A stretch of 64,000 bases of DNA. It comes from JAJZGK01 sp035538795. GTDB lineage: Bacteria; Pseudomonadota; Alphaproteobacteria; Rhodospirillales; Magnetospirillaceae. The notes under the pieces were generated by a model that was not told the DNA's origin, searched no databases, and worked only from the letters and a program-made list of their open reading frames with translations. The stretch lies in the NCBI GenBank assembly GCA_035538795.1, contig DATLJS010000053.1, positions 43,365-107,364 on the forward strand, read 5' to 3'. The position numbers were made by a program, and so were the translations under genes. Within the stretch, counting starts at the first letter, position 1, and the number at the start of each line of letters is the position of its first letter. Shown in pieces: positions 1 to 8,221 of the stretch.

Positions 1-483
1 GGGCTGGCGGGCATGGCCGGGGTGGGATTGCTGGTGCTGACGCCGGCGGCGCGGCTGGACGGCGTCGGCATCGCCGCCTCGCTGGGTGGCGCCGTCTGCA
101 TGGCGCTGGGCTTCGTGCTGACCAAGCGCTGGAAGCCCGAAGGTCCGCTGCTGCGCTTCACCGCCTGGCAACTGACCCTGGGCGGATTGCAGCTGCTGCC
201 CGTCGCCCTGCTGGCCGAACCGCCCCTGCCGCCGCTGTCCCTGCTCAACCTTGCCGGATACGCCTACCTCGGCCTGATCGGCACCGCCGTCGCCTATGCC
301 CTGTGGTTCCGCGGCCTGCACCGTCTGCCGCCGTCGGCAGCCGCCAGCCTGGGGCTGCTCAGTCCGGTTTCCGCCACAGTTCTTGGCTGGGTAATGCTGG
401 GACAAGCCTTCTCGCCGGGACAAAGCCTGGGGGCGGCGCTGGTGCTGGCCGCCGTCTGGATGGGGCAGAAAAGCCGGGGATAG
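1..483 (+). CDS. EamA/DMT-family transporter, C-terminal part
   Basis: The frame is open from the first base, so the gene begins upstream and only its last 160 or so codons are present. The fragment is very hydrophobic, with about five membrane segments and short charged loops such as KRWKPEG. This matches the second EamA repeat of drug/metabolite-family inner-membrane permeases. The last segment ends in the basic tail GQKSRG, typical of a cytoplasmic C-terminus. The opening GLAGVGLLV-like stretch resembles the helix that joins the two repeats. The substrate cannot be told. The gene stands alone and a separate promoter serves efp downstream. Confidence 0.85.
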   Translation, partial: GLAGMAGVGLLVLTPAARLDGVGIAASLGGAVCMALGFVLTKRWKPEGPLLRFTAWQLTLGGLQLLPVALLAEPPLPPLSLLNLAGYAYLGLIGTAVAYALWFRGLHRLPPSAAASLGLLSPVSATVLGWVMLGQAFSPGQSLGAALVLAAVWMGQKSRG

Positions 484-503
484 CGCCTCCTCCTCCACTC
501 CAG

Positions 504-532
504 TTGCACTTGCCACGCCAACCTGCTAGGGT
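504..532 (+). promoter_or_regulatory. Candidate sigma-70 promoter of efp-suhB
   Basis: A TTGCAC box at 504-509 and TAGGGT at 527-532 are separated by 17 bases, close to the housekeeping consensus. Transcription would start near 539, giving a leader of about 30 bases before the efp ATG. This is inferred from the boxes alone. Confidence 0.45.
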
Positions 533-568
533 CCGCGCCAATTTTCCAGAAAGCTTTTGGACAGTTCC

Positions 569-1135
569 ATGAAGATCAACGCCAATCTTATCCGCCCCGG
601 CAACATCATCGAGCACAACAACCGCCAGTGGGCCGTTCTGAAGACCGCCATCGTTCAGCCCGGCAAGGGCGGCGCCTTCATCACCGTCGAAATGCGCGAC
701 GTCCGCACCGGCACCAAGACCAACGAGCGTTGGCGCACCGCCGACACCGTGGAAAAGCTGCAGGTGGACGAGAAGGACGTGACATTCCTGTTCCGCGACG
801 GCGAGGCATTGACCTTTATGGACGCCGAAAGCTACGAACAGTTCACCGTTCCCGCCGAGATGGTCGGCGAACCCGGCGCCTTCCTGCAGGACGGCATGGC
901 CTGCACCGTCGATCTGATCGAAGGCAGCCCGGTGTCCGTGACCGTTCCCGACAAAGTCACCTGCCAGGTGGTCGAGGCCGATCCGGTGGTGAAGGGGCAG
1001 ACCGCCGCCTCCTCCTATAAGCCCGGCATTCTGGACAACGGCGTGCGCGTCATGATCCCGCCCTTCATCGAGGCCGGCACCCGCATCGTCGTCAACACCG
1101 CCGACGCCACCTACTCCGAGCGGGCCAAGGATTAA
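569..1135 (+). CDS. efp: Elongation factor P
   Basis: EF-P binds between the P and E sites of ribosomes stalled at polyproline and helps form the peptide bond. The 188-residue length is the standard one. The protein opens MKINANLIRPG, and the tip loop reads PGKGGA with the lysine at residue 33, the site modified in many bacteria. The KOW-like N-domain is followed by two OB domains ending near the conserved YKPG and GTRI stretches. ATG at 569 is preferred over an upstream in-frame TTG at 557 because it gives the family N-terminus. The stop overlaps the suhB start (TAATG), so the two genes are translationally coupled. No modification enzyme is seen in the window. Proline-rich proteins such as the one at 2024 are likely clients. 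Confidence 0.97.
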   Translation: MKINANLIRPGNIIEHNNRQWAVLKTAIVQPGKGGAFITVEMRDVRTGTKTNERWRTADTVEKLQVDEKDVTFLFRDGEALTFMDAESYEQFTVPAEMVGEPGAFLQDGMACTVDLIEGSPVSVTVPDKVTCQVVEADPVVKGQTAASSYKPGILDNGVRVMIPPFIEAGTRIVVNTADATYSERAKD

Positions 1136-1926
1136 TGCAGGGCTCAGCTCTCATCAACGTGATGACCGGCGCCGCCCGCAAAGCGGCGCGCGGTCTTTTG
1201 CGTGACTTCGGCGAGGTGGAGCAGCTTCAGGTTTCCAAGAAGGGACCGGGCGACTTCGTCTCGGCCGCGGATCACCGGGTTGAGAAAATCCTGGTGCAGG
1301 AACTGAAGAAGGCCCGCCCCGATTATGGCTTCCTTCTTGAAGAAGGCGGCGTTATCGAAGGCAACGACCCCACGGTTCAGTGGGTGATTGATCCATTGGA
1401 CGGCACCACGAACTTCCTGCATTCCATTCCCCATTTCGCCATTTCCATCGGTCTGGTGAAGGACGGCGAGCCTTGGGCCGGCGTCATCTATCAGCCGCTG
1501 ACCGACGAGATGTTCTGGGCTGAAAAAGGCAAGGGCTGCTTCGTCAACGAACGCCGCCTGCGCGTTTCGGCGCGCCGTAAGCTGGACGAATCGGTGATCG
1601 CCACCGGCATCCCCCATCAGGGCCGTCCCGAACATGGCCGCGTGCTGAAACAGTTGCGCCAGGTCATGGCCAATTCCGCCGGGGTCCGCCGTTTCGGCGC
1701 CGCCTCGCTGGATCTGGCCTATGTCGCCGCCGGCCGTTATGAAGGCTATTGGGAAATCGGCCTGAAGCCTTGGGACATCGCCGCCGGCATCATCATGGTG
1801 CGCGAGGCGGGCGGTTACGTCAGCGACCTGGACGGCAGCAACAACATGCTGGAATCCGGCAACATCCTGGCCGCCAACGACCAATTGCATGTGCCGCTCG
1901 GCACATTGCTGCGTTCGGTCGACTGA
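1135..1926 (+). CDS. suhB: Inositol monophosphatase family protein (SuhB-like)
   Basis: A cytoplasmic magnesium-dependent sugar-phosphate phosphatase of 263 residues, the family's usual size. The metal-site glutamates sit in LLEEGG (about 67-72), the signature WVIDPLDGTTNF spans 83-94, and the second metal motif PWDIAAG lies at 212-218 with the aspartate at 214. In some bacteria SuhB also works with the Nus factors in rRNA transcription; whether it does here cannot be told. The ATG overlaps the efp stop by one base (TAATG), so the pair is an operon, an arrangement also common in related genomes. After the stop, an imperfect GC-rich hairpin at about 1938-1972 could end the transcript. Confidence 0.93.
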   Translation: MQGSALINVMTGAARKAARGLLRDFGEVEQLQVSKKGPGDFVSAADHRVEKILVQELKKARPDYGFLLEEGGVIEGNDPTVQWVIDPLDGTTNFLHSIPHFAISIGLVKDGEPWAGVIYQPLTDEMFWAEKGKGCFVNERRLRVSARRKLDESVIATGIPHQGRPEHGRVLKQLRQVMANSAGVRRFGAASLDLAYVAAGRYEGYWEIGLKPWDIAAGIIMVREAGGYVSDLDGSNNMLESGNILAANDQLHVPLGTLLRSVD

Positions 1927-2023
1927 ACACAAGAAGTAGGGCGGCGGCAAACAAGTTGTCGCTGCCCGCCCCTTCATGTAGTTTGAGCGGGTTCAAATTC
2001 TGACCGCCTTTGGGGGAATAACG

Positions 2024-3160
2024 GTGAGCGGGAAGCACACGGGATTTCTGTTGGCGCTGGCAATGGTTCTGGCCATGCAAACGCCTGCCCATGCTCAGGT
2101 GGTTGTCGGCGGCGACGGCCGCCCCCAGACCGAGATCAATCAGTCCGTTTTGGACCGCCTCGGTCCCCCCATCACCCTTTCCGACATGTTCCTGGGCCGC
2201 GTTCCCGTGGCTCCGGCGGCGTTCGTCACGCCCCAGGCCGCGCCCGTGGCGAAAAGCCTGCGCAAGCCCAGGGCCGAGGCCAAGCCCGCCGCCAAGCCCC
2301 ATAAGGGCACGGTGACCGTGACGGTTCCCAAGACCGACAAGCCCATTCCCACGGTGAAGCCCGAAGCGGTGAAGGCGGAAACGCCAGCCCCGGCGCCTGT
2401 CGCCGTCAAGGACGATACGCCGGTTCCCGCTCCGACGAAAACCGCCGACGCCGTTCCGGCGAAAATCACCGAGGCCGTTCCGGCGAAAACCGCCGAGGCC
2501 GCCCCTGCCAGCCCGCCGCCCGCCGCTGCACCGGCTGCCACGCCCAAGGCTCCGCCCGCCGTCGCCGACAAGCCTGCGGAAAAGCCCGCTTCCGCGCCGG
2601 TAGCGGCGGCCGCGCCGACGCAGCTGACGCCGGAACCCACGCCGACGCCCGCTCCCGCTCCGGCGCCGGTCGTTGCCGCCGCTCCGCCGCCGGCTCCAGC
2701 CGCCCCGGTTGCCCCTGCCGCCCCCGTGGCGCAGACCCCGCCCCCGGCACCGCCGGTTGTCTCGTCGGTTCCCGCCGCTCCGGCTCTGGCTCCCGCGCCG
2801 CAGCAGGCCACGGCTCCGGTGCCCGCCGCCTCGCCGGTCGGACTGGGCGATGGCGGCACCACCATCGCCTTCGACAAGGACAGCGCTCATCTGCCGGCCT
2901 CGTCCCTGGCGCCCCTGGCCGGTCTGGCCAAGCGCATGGCCAGCGACGACAGCCTGTTGCTGCAGCTGATGGCTTATGCCAGCGGCGACGACGACAGCGC
3001 CGGCAAGGCCCGCCGCCTGTCCCTGTCCCGCGCTTTGGCCGTCCGCAGCTACCTGATGGACCAGGGCGTGCTGACCACCCGCATGGAAGTGCGCGCCCTG
3101 GGCAACAAGGTTCCCGACGGTCAGGCCGACCGCGTCGATGTGGTGCTGCAAAAGCGATAA
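2024..3160 (+). CDS. Secreted Pro/Ala-rich protein with C-terminal OmpA-like domain
   Basis: The start is GTG at 2024 behind a GGGGGAATA ribosome site. A signal peptide covers residues 1-25, with likely cleavage after AHA. Residues 60-280 are a low-complexity linker of Ala, Pro, Lys and Thr with repeats such as AKTAEA and APAPAP. Residues about 284-378 resemble an OmpA/MotB-type domain: FDKDSAHLP, then a helix rich in SLSRALAVRSYL and a final strand VDVVLQKR. Such domains usually bind peptidoglycan, though the canonical Asp/Arg ligand pair is not clear here. The long Pro/Ala linker suits a periplasm-spanning tether. It precedes an ExbB-like channel and a MotB-like protein on the same strand, so the three may form one envelope system. 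The function is unknown. Confidence 0.85.
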   Translation: MSGKHTGFLLALAMVLAMQTPAHAQVVVGGDGRPQTEINQSVLDRLGPPITLSDMFLGRVPVAPAAFVTPQAAPVAKSLRKPRAEAKPAAKPHKGTVTVTVPKTDKPIPTVKPEAVKAETPAPAPVAVKDDTPVPAPTKTADAVPAKITEAVPAKTAEAAPASPPPAAAPAATPKAPPAVADKPAEKPASAPVAAAAPTQLTPEPTPTPAPAPAPVVAAAPPPAPAAPVAPAAPVAQTPPPAPPVVSSVPAAPALAPAPQQATAPVPAASPVGLGDGGTTIAFDKDSAHLPASSLAPLAGLAKRMASDDSLLLQLMAYASGDDDSAGKARRLSLSRALAVRSYLMDQGVLTTRMEVRALGNKVPDGQADRVDVVLQKR

Positions 3161-3235
3161 GGGCGGAACGCCTCATTATCGCCATTGTTGCACCGCATCA
3201 TCCGATACCAGCGCCGATGGTGGGACGAATCGAAC

Positions 3236-4417
3236 ATGAGCATGCCACGCCGTTTCCTTATCCGCATGGCAGTCTTTCTGCTGGTGGTGGCCGGAGTTGT
3301 CGCCAGCCTGCATGACGGGCTGCAACACGCCTTCGACAACAATGTGGGGCTGAATAGCCTGATCCTGGGCGTTCTGCTGGTGGGCGTCATCCTGAACTTC
3401 CGGCAAGTCGCCATGCTGACCCGCGAAGTCGCCTGGGTCGAGGAATGCCGCCGCGGCGGCCCCATCACCTCGTCCACCAGCCCGCGTCTTCTCGCCCCCC
3501 TGGCGACCATGCTCGGCGAACGCCGCGACCGCTTCAACCTGACGCCCCTGGCCCTGCGCTCGCTGCTGGACGGCCTGAATTCGCGCCTGGACGAATCCCG
3601 CGAGATCGCCCATTACTTCACCGGTCTGATGATTTTCCTCGGTCTCCTGGGCACCTTTTGGGGCCTGTCGCAGACCGTCGGCTCCATCGGCGACGTGATC
3701 CGCAGCCTGACCATTTCCGGCGACGACGTGCAAGGCGCCTTCGCCACCCTGAAGCAAGGCCTCGACGCTCCGTTGAGCGGCATGGGCACCGCCTTTTCCA
3801 CCTCGCTGATCGGTCTGTCCGGCTCCCTGGTGCTGGGCTTCCTCGATTTGCAGGCTGGACAGGCCCAGAACGCCTTCTACAACGATCTGGAAGAATGGCT
3901 GTCCAGCCAGACCCGCATCGGCGGCGGCAACGCCATGCCCACCGCCGAGCCCGGCGAAAGCGGCAGCGGCCAGCCGGTGCCGGCCTATATCCAGGCCCTG
4001 CTGGAACAGACCGCCGACAGCCTGGACAATCTTCAGCGCACCATGGCCCGTGGCGAGGAAGGACGGATTTCCGCCAACACCAACATGCGCGCCCTGACCG
4101 ACCGCCTGTCGGCCCTGGCCGATTCCATGAAGACCGAGCAAAGCCTGATGCTCAAGCTGGCGGAAAACCAGTTGGAGATGAAACCGCTGCTGGCCCGCAT
4201 GGCGGAAGTCAAGGCCGCTCCGGCCATCGACGACACCACCCGCAACCATATCCGCAACATCGACTTGACCCTGACCCGTCTGGCCGAGGACATGACGCGG
4301 GGACGCGACGAGGTGGTGCGCGACATGCGCGGCGAATTCCGTTTCCTGGCCCGCACCATCGCCGCCTTGGCCGAGGGCGAGACGGAACCGGCGCCCACCA
4401 GCTTCCGGGAGCCTTAA
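3236..4417 (+). CDS. MotA/TolQ/ExbB-type proton channel protein
   Basis: An inner-membrane protein of 393 residues. Hydrophobic segments lie at about 9-25, 38-54, 127-146 and 178-203. The third carries GLLGTFWGL and the fourth follows GMGTAFSTSLIGL, both typical of the pore helices of MotA/TolQ/ExbB proteins. These channels use the proton gradient to drive a partner with one membrane helix. The C-terminal 190 residues are soluble and helical. ATG at 3236 behind GGTGGGA is chosen over a TTG at 3185, which would add 17 residues of non-conserved sequence. The next gene starts three bases after the stop and encodes the expected MotB-like partner. The family is clear, but the cargo or process is not; flagellar or Tol neighbours are absent. 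Confidence 0.88.
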   Translation: MSMPRRFLIRMAVFLLVVAGVVASLHDGLQHAFDNNVGLNSLILGVLLVGVILNFRQVAMLTREVAWVEECRRGGPITSSTSPRLLAPLATMLGERRDRFNLTPLALRSLLDGLNSRLDESREIAHYFTGLMIFLGLLGTFWGLSQTVGSIGDVIRSLTISGDDVQGAFATLKQGLDAPLSGMGTAFSTSLIGLSGSLVLGFLDLQAGQAQNAFYNDLEEWLSSQTRIGGGNAMPTAEPGESGSGQPVPAYIQALLEQTADSLDNLQRTMARGEEGRISANTNMRALTDRLSALADSMKTEQSLMLKLAENQLEMKPLLARMAEVKAAPAIDDTTRNHIRNIDLTLTRLAEDMTRGRDEVVRDMRGEFRFLARTIAALAEGETEPAPTSFREP

Positions 4418-4420
4418 GGC

Positions 4421-5500
4421 ATGGCGGCCTTGTCGGGCCGACGCAGGCGCGGCGGCATCAACATCTGGCCGGGCTTCGTCGACGCCCTGGCGTCGCTGTT
4501 GCTGGTCATCATCTTCGTGCTGCTGGTTTTCGTGCTGACCCAGTTCTATCTGGGACAGGTGTTGTCGGGACGTGACAAGACCATCTCGAACCTGTCCAAG
4601 CAGCTCAACGAACTGACCGTGCAGCTGGACACCGAGAAATCCGCCAGCGCCGAGTTGAAGGTCAATCTGGGCAAGGCTCAGGACGAGCTGCAATCCGTCA
4701 CCGCCGACCGTGACCGCCTGCAGGTGGAAGCCGGCAAGGTGGCCATGCTGCAAAACGACCTGGACGCCCTGAACGCCTTGAAGGCCGAGCTTGAGAAAAA
4801 GGTCGCCGAACTGGGTGCCAAAGCCGATCAGGCCCAGGGCCAAATCCAGCTTGAGCACAAGATTTCCGAAGACGCCCGCGCCCAGGCCGCCCTACTGAAT
4901 CAGCAACTGGAGGCCATGAAGCAGGAACTGGCCAAGATTTCCCAGGCCTTGAACGCTTCGGAAACCCTGTCCGCCGATCAGAAAGTGCAGATCGCCGACC
5001 TGGGCAAGCGCCTGAATTCAGCCCTGGCCAGCAAGGTCGAGGAACTGGCCCGCTATCGTTCCGAATTTTTCGGCCGTCTGCGCAAGCTGCTGGGCGACCA
5101 TCCCGGCGTGCGCATCGAAGGCGACCGTTTCGTCTTCCAGTCGGAACTGCTGTTCGCCAGCGGCTCGGCGGACTTGGGCGACAACGGCCGCGCCCAATTG
5201 GCCCAGTTGGCGAAAAGCATCAACGAATTGACCCGGCAGATCCCACCCGACATCAACTGGGTGCTGCGGATCGACGGCCACACCGACCGCCAGCCCATCA
5301 AGAGCAGCCGCTTCGCCTCGAACTGGGAATTGTCCACTGCCCGCGCCGTGTCGGTGGTGAAGTTCCTGGCCAGCCAGGGCCTGCCGCAGGATCATCTGGC
5401 CGCCGCCGGGTTCGGCGAATTTCAGCCCATCGACAAGGCCGACACTCCCGACGCCTACGCCAAGAACCGCCGCATCGAAATCCGCATGGATCAGAAATAA
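4421..5500 (+). CDS. MotB/OmpA-like peptidoglycan-binding protein
   Basis: A 359-residue inner-membrane protein. A basic N-terminus (RRRR) leads into one membrane helix at about 20-43, which begins FVDALAS with Asp21, placed as the proton-carrying aspartate of MotB/ExbD-type stators. Residues 45-210 are a long coiled coil rich in Leu, Glu, Lys and Gln. The last 120 residues form an OmpA domain with FASGSADL, then RIDGHTDRQPI and the closing NRRIEIRMDQ, which contain the usual peptidoglycan-contacting Asp and Arg. It is coupled to the ExbB-like gene by a three-base gap. It would form the plug and wall anchor of that channel. The very long coiled coil is longer than in TolR or ExbD and suggests a wide reach across the periplasm. 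Confidence 0.9.
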   Translation: MAALSGRRRRGGINIWPGFVDALASLLLVIIFVLLVFVLTQFYLGQVLSGRDKTISNLSKQLNELTVQLDTEKSASAELKVNLGKAQDELQSVTADRDRLQVEAGKVAMLQNDLDALNALKAELEKKVAELGAKADQAQGQIQLEHKISEDARAQAALLNQQLEAMKQELAKISQALNASETLSADQKVQIADLGKRLNSALASKVEELARYRSEFFGRLRKLLGDHPGVRIEGDRFVFQSELLFASGSADLGDNGRAQLAQLAKSINELTRQIPPDINWVLRIDGHTDRQPIKSSRFASNWELSTARAVSVVKFLASQGLPQDHLAAAGFGEFQPIDKADTPDAYAKNRRIEIRMDQK

Positions 5501-5520
5501 AGGAAACCGCCCCGCGCCTT

Positions 5521-5578
5521 TACAAACTGATGGCGACGCCCGTCGCCCCTACAGACTGATGACGACACCCGTCGCCGC
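5521..5578. repeat. 29-bp imperfect tandem duplication at the 3' end of cyaY
   Basis: Bases 5521-5549 and 5550-5578 are near copies (both run TACAnACTGATGnCGAC...). The right copy encodes the last residues and stop of cyaY on the minus strand. The left copy lies just past that stop and would encode nearly the same ending, GVAISL plus a stop, instead of GVVISL. Confidence 0.85.
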
Positions 5579-5881
5579 CGACAATTCGGCAGCCAGCAGG
5601 GTCAGCAGGCTTTCGCCGCCGCCACGGGTCGACAGCCAGGCGCCGGCCGCTTCCACATACTGAAAATGCCAGGCGCCGCTGGCCGGCGAACTAAGCCAGA
5701 TCTGCGACAGATGGGCGTTCTTGTTGATGATGTACTGGCGACGGTCCGGCAGGACGATGGTCAGGATTTCCGCCTGGATGTCGGCATCCACCTCGTCCCC
5801 CGCCGCTTCGTCGACCACGTCCAGGATGTGGGCCAGAACCGCATCGGCCAGATGGTGGAAGCGGGTATCGTCGCTGCTCAT
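5549..5881 (-). CDS. cyaY: Iron donor protein CyaY (frataxin)
   Basis: Bacterial frataxin, a small cytoplasmic iron-binding protein that modulates iron-sulfur cluster assembly on IscS/IscU. The length is 110 residues, as usual. The first helix is acidic (DDTRFHHLAD, then DVVDEAAGDEVDADI), the iron-binding face of the family. The beta-sheet core includes ILTIVLPD, QYIINK, QIWLSSPASG and the aromatic stretch AWHFQY. ATG at 5881 is preceded by GGGAGG at some distance. It is convergent with the envelope block to its left and divergent from rpmE. The end of the gene has been duplicated in tandem (see the repeat at 5521). Confidence 0.92.
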   Translation of the reverse strand: MSSDDTRFHHLADAVLAHILDVVDEAAGDEVDADIQAEILTIVLPDRRQYIINKNAHLSQIWLSSPASGAWHFQYVEAAGAWLSTRGGGESLLTLLAAELSAATGVVISL

Positions 5882-5959
5882 GATGGGCTGTCGCCTCCCT
5901 GAAAAAGGTGCTGGTTATTTGGTCCTTTGCCCGTCTGCGGTCAAGAGACGAGTCAGGGC

Positions 5960-5988
5960 TTGCAACCGCCGCTCGGCTAGTTTATATA
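5960..5988 (+). promoter_or_regulatory. Candidate sigma-70 promoter of rpmE
   Basis: TTGCAA at 5960-5965 and TATATA at 5983-5988 are spaced by 17 bases, a good housekeeping promoter 25 bases before the rpmE ribosome site. Confidence 0.6.
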
Positions 5989-6014
5989 CGCCGCTTCAGT
6001 TTTGGAGCATGGAA

Positions 6015-6236
6015 ATGAAGCAGGATATTCACCCCGACTATCACGAGATCACCGTGATCATGACCGACGGCACCGAGTTCAAGACCCGCTCGACCATGGG
6101 CAAAGAGGGTGAAGTTCTCCGCCTCGACATCGATCCTAAGTCCCATCCCGCCTGGACCGGCGTGCATCGTCTGATGGACACCGGAGGCCAGCTGGCCAAG
6201 TTCAACAAGCGTTTCGCCGGTATCGGCCTGAAGTAA
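6015..6236 (+). CDS. rpmE: 50S ribosomal protein L31
   Basis: Ribosomal protein bL31 bridges the large and small subunits at the central protuberance. It has 73 residues and opens MKQDIHPDYHEI, the family signature. There is no cysteine, so this is the zinc-free form, as seen in many alphaproteobacteria. Two ATGs lie close together at 6009 and 6015. GGAG at 6004-6007 sits one base from the first and seven from the second, so 6015 is the start. A strong promoter lies upstream and a GC-rich hairpin at 6315-6347 follows. Confidence 0.96.
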   Translation: MKQDIHPDYHEITVIMTDGTEFKTRSTMGKEGEVLRLDIDPKSHPAWTGVHRLMDTGGQLAKFNKRFAGIGLK

Positions 6237-6314
6237 GAAACCGCTTCGGAGCGCCTGAACGGGCTAGGAAAATCCTGCCCACTGTTCAGACGTTGACGCT
6301 TGATGTATCTGTTA

Positions 6315-6347
6315 GAGCGCGCCACGCCCCCTGGGGCTGGCGCGCTC
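6315..6347 (+). terminator. GC-rich hairpin after rpmE
   Basis: GAGCGCGCCA at 6315-6324 pairs perfectly with TGGCGCGCTC at 6338-6347, and GCCC/GGGC extend the stem inside. The run of T after it is poor (GGCGTTTGGG), so termination may be partial. It lies between rpmE and the cyclase gene. Confidence 0.5.
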
Positions 6348-6409
6348 GGCGTTTGGGCCCCATATGAAGCTCGAACAATGCTCGTCGAAAGGCTTTCCGC
6401 GTAGGTTCC

Positions 6410-8221
6410 ATGGCAGGCGCAGTCGTCACCCACTATGAAGTCTATGCCCTGGACGGTCAGCGCTGGGTTCTGCACGCGCGCTTCCACGGGTCGGAAAAGG
6501 AAGCTTCGGTCGAAGAAGCCAAGCGGGTCGAACGCACCGTCGGCGTCGCCGCCAAGGTCGTGCGCGAAGTCTATCACCCCGGCAACAACCGGGCCGAAGA
6601 GCAGATCATCTATATCAGCGACAAATCCCTGCGCGAGGCTTCGGCCAAACGGCTGACCCCGATATCCCGCAGCGGCGGCCGCGGCGGCGTCATCGGCGGC
6701 AACGACGACTTCCTGTCTCCGGATCCGACCGCCAGCGATATCCCCGCCACCCGCCGCGCCAAGGCCGCCCAGTCCATGGGATTGCTGCTGAAGCTGACCA
6801 TCGTCATCAGCGTCGCCCTGGTCGTCGCCGGAGCCGTCACCGGCATCGTCTCGACCGTGCTGGACAAATATCCGCAGTTCGCCGTGCAGATGAGCGACTC
6901 CGCTCTCTCTCTGCTGATGTTCTCGTCTTTCGTGCTGTCGTTCCTGATGACCGCCGTGCCTTTGGCCATGAGCCTGATCAATTGGCAAGACGGCGGGTCG
7001 TCCCGCCGCCCGCGCGCCGAAGACCGCGCGCCGACCACTCCCCGCCCGCTCTCCCGTCCCGTCGCCGCCAGCAGCCGCTCGGCGGCAAGCGGCGAGCCGG
7101 CGCCGCCGATGGAACCGCCGACGGAGGCTCCGCTGCTGCCTCCCGACGCCAACCTGCCCGACGACGTCGAGGATATCCGTCCCGATCTGGAAACCAGCGA
7201 CTTGCTGCAAGACGATTTCGAGGGCATTCCCGACCTGCCGCCGCCGGAAGCGGCATTGATGCCGCCGCCGGAACCCGAAAAGGACGAAGCCACCCGCCGC
7301 GCCGAAATGATGGCGACGTTCCGCAATCAGTTGATGCAGTTCCTGACCGGCCTTTTGAACGCCATCAAGGCCAACCGGCCGCAACTGGACGCCTACAATA
7401 AATTCGGCCTGGATCTGATGCTGGCCGGCGCCGTCGAAATGGTCGGCAGCCAGAACCACCTGGAAGGACCGGACAAGCGGGAATTGCTGTCGGCCACTAT
7501 CGAATCCATGGGCACCAAGCCGGAAATCGCCCGCGCCTTTGCCCACAAGGTCGACGAATATCTGGTGGAACAGCGCTATATGGTGATGATCCAGTCGGGC
7601 CGGTCGGCCATGGAGAACTTTCTCGCCGGCGCCGACAGTTCCGCCGATCTGATCGGCAGCGCCCTGGACAGCTGGAACAAGCCGCAAAGCCAGCAGAGCG
7701 CGCCGCGCATCGTCACCGTGCTGTTCACCGACATGGTCGGCTCGACCGACATGACCCAGGCCCAGGGCGATCAGGCCGCCCAGACCGTGGTCCGCCGCCA
7801 CAACACCATCGTGCGCGCCGCCTTGGCCCAATATTCGGGCAAGGAGGTCAAGCATACCGGCGACGGCATCATGGCCTCGTTCGTCAGCGCCGTGAACGGC
7901 GTCGAGGCGGCGGTCGCCATCCAGAAATCGATCGCCGCCCATAACCTGAAGCACGCCGACCAGACGCTGCACCTGCGCATCGGCATGAACGCCGGCGAAC
8001 CCATCGAGGAAGAAGACGATCTATTCGGCAGCACGGTCCAATTGGCCGCCCGCGTCTGCGCCAAATCGGACACCGACCAGATTCTCTGCACCAACGTCGT
8101 GCGGGAGTTGTCCAGCGGCAAGAACTTCGAGTTCTCAAGCCAGGGCAAGTTCGAACTGAAGGGCTTCCGGGATCAGATGGAGCTGTTCGAGATCAATTGG
8201 AAGGGACGGAAGAAAGGCTGA
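6410..8221 (+). CDS. Membrane-anchored class III adenylate/guanylate cyclase
   Basis: A 603-residue protein. Residues 1-80 form a small soluble domain that opens HYEVYALDGQRWVLHARF, of unknown fold. Membrane helices lie at about 124-146 and 165-188. A Pro-rich linker (about 195-300) and a helical region (about 300-425) follow. The class III cyclase domain starts near 433 with VTVLFTDMVGST. The two metal-binding aspartates, D441 and D485 (in KHTGDGIM), are both present, so it should be active in making cAMP or cGMP. The N-terminal domain is probably the sensor or a regulatory module. Its 3' end overlaps the convergent rcdA by 29 bases. Confidence 0.9.
   Translation: MAGAVVTHYEVYALDGQRWVLHARFHGSEKEASVEEAKRVERTVGVAAKVVREVYHPGNNRAEEQIIYISDKSLREASAKRLTPISRSGGRGGVIGGNDDFLSPDPTASDIPATRRAKAAQSMGLLLKLTIVISVALVVAGAVTGIVSTVLDKYPQFAVQMSDSALSLLMFSSFVLSFLMTAVPLAMSLINWQDGGSSRRPRAEDRAPTTPRPLSRPVAASSRSAASGEPAPPMEPPTEAPLLPPDANLPDDVEDIRPDLETSDLLQDDFEGIPDLPPPEAALMPPPEPEKDEATRRAEMMATFRNQLMQFLTGLLNAIKANRPQLDAYNKFGLDLMLAGAVEMVGSQNHLEGPDKRELLSATIESMGTKPEIARAFAHKVDEYLVEQRYMVMIQSGRSAMENFLAGADSSADLIGSALDSWNKPQSQQSAPRIVTVLFTDMVGSTDMTQAQGDQAAQTVVRRHNTIVRAALAQYSGKEVKHTGDGIMASFVSAVNGVEAAVAIQKSIAAHNLKHADQTLHLRIGMNAGEPIEEEDDLFGSTVQLAARVCAKSDTDQILCTNVVRELSSGKNFEFSSQGKFELKGFRDQMELFEINWKGRKKG

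Noticed and set aside
2190..2870. Pro/Ala repeats as a mobile or repetitive DNA element
   Set aside because: The repetition is at protein level in a low-complexity linker and stays in frame; no DNA repeat unit is conserved.
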